A stretch of DNA of 64,000 nt, from positions 124,001-188,000 of the forward strand of contig NZ_CCYH01000029.1 of NCBI RefSeq assembly GCF_000820765.1, in the 5' to 3' direction. Made by a program: the position numbers and the translations under genes. The notes under the pieces are model-generated. The model was given only the letters and a program-made list of their open reading frames with translations, did no database searches and was not told the origin of the DNA. Below, in pieces: positions 18,181 to 25,195 of the stretch; within the stretch, counting starts at the first letter, position 1; each line of letters starts with the position of its first letter. Origin of the DNA: Candidatus Soleaferrea massiliensis AP7. Its GTDB lineage: Bacteria > Bacillota > Clostridia > Oscillospirales > Ruminococcaceae.

Positions 18181-18427
18181 GGCAAGAGAGATTCCTTATG
18201 AAAATTGAGACATGCATATATGTTCTTTCCCATTAGAAAACCAGAAACAAATCTCTTCCGCGTTCCTTTTGAAAACAGGTATCCGGCCTAATCAGAATAT
18301 GAAGGATATTGATTGCATTGAAAACGTCAAACAGCTGTTTTTGGAAATGCACCCTTTTTAGAAAGGGGAAGAGCATATTGCGTCAAAACGGCCGCAAAGC
18401 CATAGAAATAGCCGGAGGTGCAAAGAG

Positions 18428-18457
18428 ACGGCGGGAGCTTCGGTAACCGCCGTTTTT
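18428..18457 (+). terminator. probable terminator of the BlaI operon
   Basis: A 7-bp stem ACGGCGG/CCGCCGT (18428-18434, 18447-18453) is followed by TTTTT. It is the first good terminator after the methyltransferase gene. Confidence 0.6.
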
Positions 18458-18577
18458 CTCACGGATTCCCTTACAATCGCGGTTGCCGCAGACTGAAAAA
18501 TTTTTTTCAATTCTGGAGATATATGCCAGTCTGTCATATCCAGTGTATGACAGAAATCCATAAGAAAACGAACAAGC

Positions 18578-18608
18578 GGCCTGCACCGTCAAACGTGTGC
18601 AGGCCTTT
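18578..18608 (+). terminator. intergenic terminator hairpin
   Basis: GGCCTGCAC (18578-18586) pairs with GTGCAGGCC (18597-18605), followed by a TTTC tract and a second T-run further on. The gene it served is not evident and may have been lost. Confidence 0.5.
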
Positions 18609-19059
18609 CTTGCGTTTTTTAACGGTTCATGCCGCTATGTTCTGAGACTTTTGGGAGTTTGGCAGCAGAAAAACAGCTGTGTCCAATCCTCCTTTTCCAA
18701 GACGAAAGGCAAGCAGACTATCTAGGAATATGCACCAGCTAACCGGGGAGTTCTACACCGCAGGTATGATTCTGGGCCACAGCCTGAAGGGTACGGGCTT
18801 CCAGTTTGGAATATTTACCAACCTGGAAGTCAGACCGCGCAGTATGAGATATAAGATTGGAACGCAAAAAATTTGTGCTGGACGCCTACCACAATGCGCT
18901 GTTCCGAAAGTAGAAATCGATAAAAACATTGAAAATTAGCAGAGTACAGAATGAATATTCGCAGATGACTTTGGCAACTTACAAATTTTGTTACCATTTA
19001 TTATCATCAAAATGTCACCAGAGAATCCAGCCAGAATGCATAGGATGAATGAAGAGAGA

Positions 19060-19090
19060 AAAGACGTGGTGACAATGTCACCACGTCTTT
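19060..19090. repeat. 31-bp nearly perfect palindrome
   Basis: The 15-base arm AAAGACGTGGTGACA (19060-19074) is mirrored by TGTCACCACGTCTTT (19076-19090) around a single A. A one-base centre is too tight for a normal RNA hairpin loop, although an inner loop could open. It might be a terminator (TTTG follows), a protein-binding site or the trace of a mobile element end. Confidence 0.55.
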
Positions 19091-19143
19091 GTCACCATTT
19101 CGATGAAAGCGTGAGAATTGAATGAAAGAAGGCAAAGAAAAAA

Positions 19144-19175
19144 CCCGCGCAAACCTAGTGTTTGTGCGGGCTTTT
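19144..19175 (+). terminator. intergenic terminator hairpin
   Basis: CCCGCGCAAAC (19144-19154) pairs with GTTTGTGCGGG (19160-19170) with one G-T pair, followed by CTTTTG. It lies shortly after the 31-bp palindrome and insulates the ArsR unit from upstream transcription. Confidence 0.65.
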
Positions 19176-19324
19176 GTCTAATAGCGGTAATATTGATACA
19201 AATTATCGTTTGCCCCTGCTGAAACCGCATCGGCTGCATTCCATTTTTAGTGGTTGATAAATCATAAGAGGGTTGCACTTTTTCGCGAATAAATTATTAT
19301 AATAATTTTGTATGCAATTTCACA

Positions 19325-19380
19325 TTGACAAAATTTGATTTGATGCATATACTAATAACATATCAAATATTTTTGATATG
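19325..19380 (+). promoter_or_regulatory. ArsR promoter with 22-bp operator dyad
   Basis: TTGACA (19325-19330), 17 bp and TATACT (19348-19353) form a near-consensus promoter. The perfect dyad CATATCAAA-TATT-TTTGATATG (19359-19380) covers the transcription start. A related dyad (19742-19757) lies before the permease gene. This is the expected position for repression by the ArsR-type protein encoded at 19391. Confidence 0.75.
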
Positions 19381-19390
19381 AGGTGATAAA

Positions 19391-19702
19391 TTGGCTACGA
19401 TATATGAAGAACATGCAAAAGTGTTCAAGGCGTTCTGCGACGAAAAGCGCCTACGGATACTTGAACTGCTGCGTGGCGGTGAAAAATGCGCCTGTGTTTT
19501 ACTGGAACAGTTAGACTTGGGTCAGTCGGGGCTTTCCTACCACATGAAAATTCTGGTTGAGTCGGGTGTAGTGGAAAGCCGACAGGAAGGCAAATGGACG
19601 CACTACAAAATCAGTGAAGAGGGCTGCTCTTATGCTGGTATTCTGCTGAAAGATCTGACAACGCCGGACACGCATATAGAAGAAAATAATTGTTGTAAAT
19701 GA
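19391..19702 (+). CDS. ArsR/SmtB-family metalloregulator
   Basis: A 103-residue winged-helix repressor starting at TTG 19391, supported by a GAGGTGAT ribosome site. The N-terminal EEHAKVFKAFCDEKRLRILELL segment, the CACVLLEQLDLGQSGLSYHMKIL recognition region (shown here in parts, residues ~33-57) and the wing are typical. Cysteines in GGEKCACVLLEQ match the As(III)-binding CxC/ELCVCDL position of ArsR, and a pair of Cys ends the protein (ENNCCK). Release by an arsenical, another thiophilic metalloid or soft metal is therefore likely. The perfect dyad over its own promoter implies autoregulation. Confidence 0.9.
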   Translation: MATIYEEHAKVFKAFCDEKRLRILELLRGGEKCACVLLEQLDLGQSGLSYHMKILVESGVVESRQEGKWTHYKISEEGCSYAGILLKDLTTPDTHIEENNCCK

Positions 19703-19741
19703 TAGAGGCCATCTGACGATGGCTTTTAACAGGCAGAATAC

Positions 19742-19757
19742 ATCAAAATTTTTTGAT
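19742..19757 (+). promoter_or_regulatory. second ArsR-type operator, before the permease gene
   Basis: ATCAAAA-TT-TTTTGAT (19742-19757), flanked on the right by ATG as in the first operator, is a shorter copy of the dyad at 19359-19380. It lies 35 bases before ATG 19792, suggesting that the repressor also acts at this gap. Confidence 0.55.
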
Positions 19758-19791
19758 ATGATTGTCCGTTTTCAGAAAGAGGGGTTATTTG

Positions 19792-20805
19792 ATGCAAGTA
19801 TTAAAAGCTATCTGGGATTTTTTCCAAAACCAAATTCTCGGCATGAAATGGTTAAATGAATTAATTGGAAGCGTATTATCTGTTTTTGGGCTTGACACCT
19901 CGAATCGTTTGATTGGGAGTATTCAGTTTTTCATTTACGACGTTGTAAAAATTATAGTATTGTTATGCTTCCTCATTTTTATTATCAGCTATATCCAAAG
20001 CTACTTCCCCCCGGAACGCAGCAAAAAAATATTAGGACGGTTTCACGGTATTGGGGCAAACTCTGCCGCGGCACTTCTTGGTACGGTAACGCCATTTTGC
20101 TCCTGTTCATCCATTCCGCTATTTATAGGCTTTACATCCGCTGGTTTGCCGCTCGGAGTAACTTTTTCATTTTTGATTTCCTCGCCAATGGTAGACCTCG
20201 GCTCTCTTGTCCTGCTAATGAGTATATTTGGTGCAAAAGTCGCCGTTTTATATGTAATTTTCGGCTTGATAATTGCTGTGATCGGAGGCACCTTAATTGA
20301 AAAATCGCACATGGAGAAGCATGTTGAAAGCTTTATCCTGACAGCCAGAAGCGTTGATATCGAATCTCCCGATCTCACAAAAAAAGATCGTTTGATTTAT
20401 GCAAAGGAACAGACACTGTCCACCTTTAAAAAGGTTTTCCCATACATACTGATCGGCGTGGGCATAGGTGCAATAATTCATAACTGGATACCAGAGTCAT
20501 GGGTGGTATCCCTGCTTGGAAGCAATAACCCCTTCGGCGTAATCTTAGCGACACTTATAGGCATACCGATGTATGCCGATATCTTTGGCACAATTCCGAT
20601 TGCTGAAGCTCTGCTTTTTAAAGGAGCTCAGCTGGGTACTGTGTTGTCTTTTATGATGGCGGTTACCACACTGTCATTGCCATCCATGATTATGCTCCGC
20701 AAAGCGGTTAAGCCAAAACTGCTGGCGCTATTCATTGCTATTTGTACGATTGGAATTATAATTGTCGGATATTTATTCAACGCTTTACAGGCGCTGATAA
20801 TATAG
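19792..20805 (+). CDS. DUF318/ArsP-like permease
   Basis: Start ATG 19792 follows GAGGGG; the frame remains open upstream through the operator. About 337 residues with eight or so membrane helices in two halves. The GTVTPFCSCSSIPLFIGF motif (near residues 92-109), with Cys-Ser-Cys, is characteristic of ArsP/SO_0444-type permeases, which export trivalent organoarsenicals or soft metals; the second half repeats the pattern (GIPMYADIFGTIPIAEALL). A cytosolic loop lies between about 165 and 220. It is directly downstream of ArsR and followed by two redox proteins rich in cysteine. The substrate is probably a thiol-reactive metalloid species or metal. Confidence 0.85.
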   Translation: MQVLKAIWDFFQNQILGMKWLNELIGSVLSVFGLDTSNRLIGSIQFFIYDVVKIIVLLCFLIFIISYIQSYFPPERSKKILGRFHGIGANSAAALLGTVTPFCSCSSIPLFIGFTSAGLPLGVTFSFLISSPMVDLGSLVLLMSIFGAKVAVLYVIFGLIIAVIGGTLIEKSHMEKHVESFILTARSVDIESPDLTKKDRLIYAKEQTLSTFKKVFPYILIGVGIGAIIHNWIPESWVVSLLGSNNPFGVILATLIGIPMYADIFGTIPIAEALLFKGAQLGTVLSFMMAVTTLSLPSMIMLRKAVKPKLLALFIAICTIGIIIVGYLFNALQALII

Positions 20806-20817
20806 GAGGAAAAAATT

Positions 20818-21582
20818 ATGGCAAAGACATGGTATCCTGTTATTGATTATCTTACATGTGTTGGGTGCGGCACCTGTGTGGCAAAGTGTCCCCACGGAGT
20901 ATATGACACAGATAAGGCGCCCTCTCCTGTCGTAAAAAATCCAGAATCCTGCATCGACCACTGCCACGGCTGCGGAAACCGCTGTCCAGTCGGAGCAATT
21001 ACCTATGTTGGCGATGACACCGGTTGGACGCCGCCGAATGGAGAGCAAACAACGGAAGAACCTTGCTGTTCCTGCGGATGTGAATCGGCTTCTGAAAAGA
21101 AAGTTGTTGTTGAGTATATCTATCTTGACCTTCAAACCTGTGACCGTTGCATCGGGACAGACAACGTTCTTGACGAAGTAATGCTAACGCTCACCCCCGC
21201 CCTGAAGCTTGCCGGATGTGAGGTTGAGTATAACAAAGTAAAAATGGAAACAGCGGAGCTTGCCAAGCAGTATCAATTCCTGTCATCTCCTACAATCCGC
21301 GTAAACGGGCGAGACATTTGCCAAGCTGTTTCAGAAAACAGCTGTGGTTGCTGCAGCGAAATTAGCGGACGCGATGTTGACTGCCGGGTATTTGAATACA
21401 ATGGGCAAAGCTACGAAGTTCCCCCAAAAGAAATGCTTGCTGAAGCTATCCTTCAGGTTGTATTTGGGCAGTCTGAGCCTGGCTGCTCCTGCAGCGGTTA
21501 TGAACTGCCGGAGAATTTGAAGACCTTTTATGAAGGAAAGAAAAGCAAATCGGGATGCTCTTGCGGGGGCAGCTGTTGCTAA
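20818..21582 (+). CDS. ferredoxin-DUF2703 fusion protein
   Basis: A 254-residue cysteine-rich soluble protein. Residues 1-65 form a ferredoxin-like region with CVGCGTCVAKCPHG and HCHGCGNRCPVGAI, suitable for Fe-S clusters. Residues ~95-215 match DUF2703, a thioredoxin-fold family (YLDLQTCDRCIG, then FLSSPTIRVNGRDI with the cis-Pro loop). Further Cys clusters (PCCSCGC in the linker, NSCGCC in the second domain, and CSCGGSCC at the C-terminus) suggest metal or metalloid binding. It lies 12 bases after the permease. A redox or metallochaperone partner that prepares the cargo for the permease is the simplest inference. Confidence 0.82.
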   Translation: MAKTWYPVIDYLTCVGCGTCVAKCPHGVYDTDKAPSPVVKNPESCIDHCHGCGNRCPVGAITYVGDDTGWTPPNGEQTTEEPCCSCGCESASEKKVVVEYIYLDLQTCDRCIGTDNVLDEVMLTLTPALKLAGCEVEYNKVKMETAELAKQYQFLSSPTIRVNGRDICQAVSENSCGCCSEISGRDVDCRVFEYNGQSYEVPPKEMLAEAILQVVFGQSEPGCSCSGYELPENLKTFYEGKKSKSGCSCGGSCC

Positions 21583-21610
21583 ACAATAACATTAACTTAT
21601 AAAGGAGAGT

Positions 21611-21961
21611 ATGAATATGTCACTATTCGGAAAGAAAAAGGAAGAAAAAACCTCCTGCTGCTGTGGAGGAAACTGCGATGCTGAAAGCATGGCAAAGGCA
21701 GAGAGTGCTAAAAGCGAAGGCGCGAGCGTGAAGGTGCTTGGAAGCGGATGCGCAAAATGCAATCAGCTTGAAGCGGCTACAAAAGCAGCTCTTCAGCAGC
21801 TCGGAATGGATACAGCCATTGACCATGTAACCGATTTCTCACAGATCGCAGCCTATGGCGTCATGACGACGCCCGCTCTTGTCATAGATGGGAAAGTGGT
21901 TTCTTATGGCAAAGTCCTTAAGACCGAGGAAGTCGTTAAGATTTTGCAAAAAGTCAGATGA
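21611..21961 (+). CDS. thioredoxin-fold redox-active disulfide protein
   Basis: About 116 residues. A Cys-rich N-terminal tail (SCCCGGNC) precedes a small thioredoxin-fold domain of the redox-active disulfide protein 2 family, with the active site CAKC in VLGSGCAKCNQLE and the cis-proline TTPALVIDG. ATG 21611 and ATG 21617 are both possible with the GGAGAG site. It is the last gene of the ArsR unit and probably reduces or relays electrons to the DUF2703 partner. No signal peptide is seen, so it is cytosolic. Confidence 0.85.
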   Translation: MNMSLFGKKKEEKTSCCCGGNCDAESMAKAESAKSEGASVKVLGSGCAKCNQLEAATKAALQQLGMDTAIDHVTDFSQIAAYGVMTTPALVIDGKVVSYGKVLKTEEVVKILQKVR

Positions 21962-22092
21962 TATTTCAGATATTAGCCAAAAAGCGCTGTATGCCCCTGT
22001 AATTTTAGGGCTATACAGTGCTGTATATATTACATAAATCAACCGGGTATCGGTGTTTATAGTTATTTCAGAAGCAAGCACACATTAAATAT

Positions 22093-22740
22093 TTATAAAA
22101 GCTCAATTGATTTAGAATCGTATCGTATCAGACCGTCCTTTTTCATTTTTGCCAGTTCCCTTGATAATGAAGTGCGCTGTACGCCGATTTTTTCTGCCAA
22201 TGCTTTTTTAGTTATACTAAGCTTAATAAGATTCGAGTTTTGCTTTTTTCGTTCATAATTTAGATAACTCATGATGCTTTCTCGTATTGTTTTATTGACA
22301 TAGTGTTTTATTCTATCACCGAGAATCGTTGCGTGATCTGATATAAATTCGAGATAGCATCTTAAAAATTCATGGTTGTCAGAGAAAAGCTCGAATAATC
22401 GTTCTTTATTGATCTCCAAAATCACGGTTGGTTGTTTTGCTGTAATGGTCATAGGGTAATTCGGGTTTTTTGAAAACAGCAGATTACCCCCCAGGATTTC
22501 GTTTCCGAAGAATTCCGCTATTGTCATGAGATTTCCTGATTCGTCAATGCGTTCAATGACAACCTTTCCGGTAAGAATAATTTCCAGCTTAGAACATCTT
22601 TCTCCAACAAAATGTACAATGTTGTTTTTATTATAAGTGCTTATTTTGAAGCTCCTATCCTTTAGATAGGAATTAACTTCCTCAGGGGATATAGAACTTA
22701 AGAGAATGCTTTTTCCCACAAGACTCACATATTTATTCAC
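22093..22740 (-). CDS. Crp/Fnr-family transcriptional regulator
   Basis: A 215-residue regulator starting at GTG 22740 (site AAGGGGAGG). It has a cyclic-nucleotide-binding-type beta roll (about 25-125), a dimerisation helix and a C-terminal HTH (KKALAEKIGVQRTSLSRELAKMKKDG). The four-cysteine Fe-S cluster of FNR is absent and only two scattered Cys are present, so the effector is not an FNR-type cluster. The gene is divergent from the split permease operon, and a TGTTAC-ATTG-GTAACA dyad in between fits a binding site for this family. It probably activates that operon and may regulate itself. Confidence 0.88.
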   Translation of the reverse strand: MNKYVSLVGKSILLSSISPEEVNSYLKDRSFKISTYNKNNIVHFVGERCSKLEIILTGKVVIERIDESGNLMTIAEFFGNEILGGNLLFSKNPNYPMTITAKQPTVILEINKERLFELFSDNHEFLRCYLEFISDHATILGDRIKHYVNKTIRESIMSYLNYERKKQNSNLIKLSITKKALAEKIGVQRTSLSRELAKMKKDGLIRYDSKSIELL

Positions 22741-22766
22741 AATTATATGCCCTCCCCTTAAAAAGG

Positions 22767-22809
22767 TGTTACATTGGTAACACCTTTTTACTTATTATAT
22801 CAGTATACT
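22767..22809 (+). promoter_or_regulatory. Crp/Fnr-type operator at -41.5 of the split permease promoter
   Basis: The dyad TGTTAC-ATTG-GTAACA (22767-22782) is centred at 22774.5. A TATACT -10 box lies at 22804-22809 with no -35 consensus (CACCTT), placing the start near 22816 and the dyad centre at -41.5, the class II activator position. Flanking A and T runs mean the same dyad could fold as a hairpin. Confidence 0.65.
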
Positions 22810-22838
22810 TGAAACATATCAAGGAGAGGAGGACATTT

Positions 22839-23321
22839 ATGGACATATTTACAATCCTATTCTGGGTCATCGCAATTGTTCTTACCATCATATCCTTTGT
22901 AAAAAACAAGAAGAAAACCCTTGCCGCAATGAAGAAATCAAAGGGTATGATGGGAAATATGATGAGCGAAATCATCGCCATCATATTTTTAATTGGACTT
23001 GTTCTAACCTTTATACCGCCAGAGACGATTAAGTCAGTTCTCGGTTCGGCAAACACTTATGTTTCGACTGTCGTAGCGGCACTTGTTGGGAGCATCACTC
23101 TCATCCCTGCCTTTGTAGCGTTTCCGTTGGTCGGTTCTTTAGTTGATGCAGGAGCCAGCATTGTTCCGGCGGTTGCATTTCTTACGACACTTACGATGGT
23201 GGGCATTGTTACATTTCCACTTGAAAAGAAAGAGTTCGGAACAAAATTCACTCTGACAAGAAATGCTTTGAGTTTTGGCTTTGCTGTTGTAATTGCATTA
23301 ACTATGGGGGTGATTCTATGA
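22839..23321 (+). CDS. permease half-protein (N-terminal half of a split DUF318-like permease)
   Basis: From ATG 22839 (GGAGAGGAGG site) the protein is 160 residues with about four membrane helices (near 2-20, 43-62, 75-105 and 137-158). The GSITLIPAFVAFPLVGSLVDAG region (residues ~85-107) resembles one repeat of DUF318/ArsP permeases but lacks the CSC motif. The next gene, overlapping by 4 bases, encodes the other half. Together they equal one full-length permease, so this appears to be a genuinely split transporter and not a frameshift, since each part has its own start. Confidence 0.75.
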   Translation: MDIFTILFWVIAIVLTIISFVKNKKKTLAAMKKSKGMMGNMMSEIIAIIFLIGLVLTFIPPETIKSVLGSANTYVSTVVAALVGSITLIPAFVAFPLVGSLVDAGASIVPAVAFLTTLTMVGIVTFPLEKKEFGTKFTLTRNALSFGFAVVIALTMGVIL

Positions 23322-24049
23322 AAGCCGTTACAATCATCAAAAAGAACAAGTTGCTTTTCCTTGTCGCTTTGGCATACGCAGTTATATTTATTGTTTCGCC
23401 CGAAAAGGCAACAAAGTCAGTCGGAAACAGCGTATATTATCTGATCGAGATGCTTCAGGTACTCCCGGTTATCTTCCTGCTCACCGTTGTGATTGAAGCA
23501 TTAGTTCCAAAAGAGCTTATCATGCGGGGTTTCGGAGAAAAGTCTGGCTTCAAAGGAAATCTGCTTGCGTTGTTGCTTGGTAGCATATCAGCAGGCCCTG
23601 TTTATGCCGCGTTCCCCATTAGTAAATCTTTACTTGGAAAAGGTGCGAGCATATCCAATATTGTTATTATTTTAAGTTCATGGGCAGTTATTAAAGTGCC
23701 TATGTTGGCCAACGAAGCTAAATTTCTTGGTGTGAATTTCATGGCAATTAGATGGATGCTTACCGTCATCGCCATATTTATTATGGCATATATCATGGGA
23801 TCTTTTGTGAAAAAGAAAGATCTGCCCACCGAGGCGAGCCAGCAGGGGGTGCTTGAAATAAAAGAGGAATACTGCGTCGGCTGCGGGCTATGTGAAAAGC
23901 TACTTCCTGATTATTATGAGATGAAAGACAATAAAGCTGTTGTCAAAATGATGCCCGAAGGAAAAGAAGTAGCACAGATTGTTCGGGAATCAGTAGACAA
24001 ATGCCCTTCGAAAGCTATTGCCTTTAATATGGAGGGAAATGCATCATGA
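23318..24049 (+). CDS. permease half-protein with C-terminal ferredoxin domain
   Basis: A 243-residue fusion. The first ~165 residues hold four to five membrane helices of the DUF318 permease fold (GSISAGPVYAAFPISKSLLG, residues ~88-107). The last ~70 residues are a single-cluster ferredoxin with EEYCVGCGLCEKLL and a distant DKCPSKAIAF closing motif, in the cytosol. Fusion of a ferredoxin to this permease type links transport to electron transfer. Its start overlaps the preceding half-permease by ATGA and its end overlaps the polyferredoxin gene by ATGA, so all three are co-translated. Confidence 0.8.
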   Translation: MKAVTIIKKNKLLFLVALAYAVIFIVSPEKATKSVGNSVYYLIEMLQVLPVIFLLTVVIEALVPKELIMRGFGEKSGFKGNLLALLLGSISAGPVYAAFPISKSLLGKGASISNIVIILSSWAVIKVPMLANEAKFLGVNFMAIRWMLTVIAIFIMAYIMGSFVKKKDLPTEASQQGVLEIKEEYCVGCGLCEKLLPDYYEMKDNKAVVKMMPEGKEVAQIVRESVDKCPSKAIAFNMEGNAS

Positions 24050-24669
24050 AGTATATCGTTACGGCAATCAGACTGTTATTCTTGGCAATATTTCTATTTC
24101 TGATTGCAAACGGGAATATGATGCTGTGGCTTGCTCTATTTGTCCTTAGCCTTGTAGTAACATTCTTCTTCGGCAGAGTTTATTGTGGATATGCGTGTCC
24201 CATGAATACTGTGATGAACTCTACAGAATGGCTCTCAAAGAAGTTGAAAATCCAAACCAATCATACTCCGAAATGGCTAAAAAGCGGAATATTTGCTTGG
24301 ATATTCCTAATTGTTAGCGTGGTAGCCATGCTTTTATCAAAGAAGCTGTTACATACCAATCTGCCCATCTTGCTTATATGGCTGGTTGTCTCCATGTTAA
24401 TTACGCTCAGGTATAGACCAGCTGTGTTTCACAACCTAATATGTCCATTCGGCGTATTGCAAAGAGTGGCCGGAAAGTTTTCCGTACTAAAGAAAAGCGT
24501 TGACAAAACCTCCTGTGTCGGATGTAAACTGTGTGAAAAGGTTTGTCCCACTGAGGCCATTGCAGTGCAAAACGAGGATAGAAAGGCAGTCATTAACCGA
24601 AAACTATGCATTCAATGCACAAATTGTCAGCAGGCCTGTCCCAAAGGGGCTATTCATTACATGAAATAG
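24046..24669 (+). CDS. NapH/YccM-like membrane polyferredoxin
   Basis: A 207-residue membrane iron-sulfur protein. About four helices (near 5-22, 26-45, 83-102 and 107-121) carry the CxxxCP-type motifs YCGYACPMN (between helices) and NLICPFGVL, as in NapH-like electron-transfer proteins. The cytosolic C-terminus has two 4Fe-4S motifs, CVGCKLCEKVCP and CIQCTNCQQACP. Such proteins pass electrons through or along the membrane. With the ferredoxin-tailed permease immediately upstream, a redox-driven transport or reduction complex is a reasonable inference. Confidence 0.85.
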   Translation: MKYIVTAIRLLFLAIFLFLIANGNMMLWLALFVLSLVVTFFFGRVYCGYACPMNTVMNSTEWLSKKLKIQTNHTPKWLKSGIFAWIFLIVSVVAMLLSKKLLHTNLPILLIWLVVSMLITLRYRPAVFHNLICPFGVLQRVAGKFSVLKKSVDKTSCVGCKLCEKVCPTEAIAVQNEDRKAVINRKLCIQCTNCQQACPKGAIHYMK

Positions 24670-24794
24670 ACCAGCGTTTTATCTTGGTTTGTTGTAAATG
24701 CAACAGAATAAGAATGGGATAGTATGGTAGAATAAATCTATGAGACAAAAGTCTTTCTTTTATGGGATAATATATAGCAAGGAGGTTCTGTATT

Positions 24795-25109
24795 ATGGTT
24801 GAACAAATATTCAAGTTAGCCCGAGGAAATGAAAAGGCTGTAGAAAGAGTTATTTCCGATGAAAACGTTCATTATCTTCACATGGTGTTTAATAAGGATG
24901 AAGGTCTTCCCGAACACTTTTCCAATTCGAACGTGTATATGACCGTTATAAGGGGTAAACTTTCCATTGGACTGAATGATCAGGAGATTCATGAATACGA
25001 TGCCGGAACATTATTGAAAATCCCGTTTAATACAAAAATGAATGTCAAGAACTTAAATTCGGATACATTGGAATTGATAATTGTAAAAGCCCCGGCTCCG
25101 AAAAGCTGA
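24795..25109 (+). CDS. small cupin-domain protein
   Basis: A 104-residue single cupin barrel (HYLHMVFNKDEGLPEHF, MTVIRGKLSIGLND, YDAGTLLKIP). The metal-binding residues are partly conserved (His and Glu in the first motif); the second-motif His is replaced, so metal binding is uncertain. An AAGGAGG site precedes ATG. It lies 125 bases after the polyferredoxin gene and may be a separate unit or the last gene of the redox island. Small cupins of this type often accompany redox or metal-response genes; the function here is unknown. Confidence 0.75.
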   Translation: MVEQIFKLARGNEKAVERVISDENVHYLHMVFNKDEGLPEHFSNSNVYMTVIRGKLSIGLNDQEIHEYDAGTLLKIPFNTKMNVKNLNSDTLELIIVKAPAPKS

Positions 25110-25143
25110 GATATCCAATTAATAATATCAACGGCGTACACAA

Positions 25144-25186
25144 AAACCCCGCAGGATGGTTCAAACAAACCATCCTGCGGGGTTTG
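25144..25186 (-). terminator. terminator at the left prophage end
   Basis: A 15-bp perfect stem CCCCGCAGGATGGTT (25147-25161) with 25168-25182 is extended by A-T pairs and followed on the minus strand by TTTTTG. It closes the recombinase operon, and it may also act on the plus strand after the cupin gene. The attachment core of the prophage should lie near here but cannot be identified without the other end. Confidence 0.75.
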
Positions 25187-25195
25187 GTATGTCTC

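Larger units (their letters stand above)
18181..19058. other. non-coding or decayed DNA
   Basis: No intact gene is recognised from the methyltransferase stop to the ArsR promoter. The stretch holds hairpins at 18428-18457 and 18578-18608, and a short plus frame 18679-18939 (86 codons) continued out of frame by residues resembling KFVLDAYHNALFR. That could be the relic of a larger gene, but no family was recognised. Base composition changes from GC-rich to AT-rich across this stretch, marking a junction between segments of different origin. Confidence 0.5.

Noticed and set aside
22760-22789. The palindrome between the Crp/Fnr gene and the permease as a simple bidirectional terminator
   Set aside because: Both flanking genes start here and point away, so a terminator has nothing to end; the -41.5 position and Crp/Fnr-like half sites fit an operator better, though a hairpin cannot be excluded.
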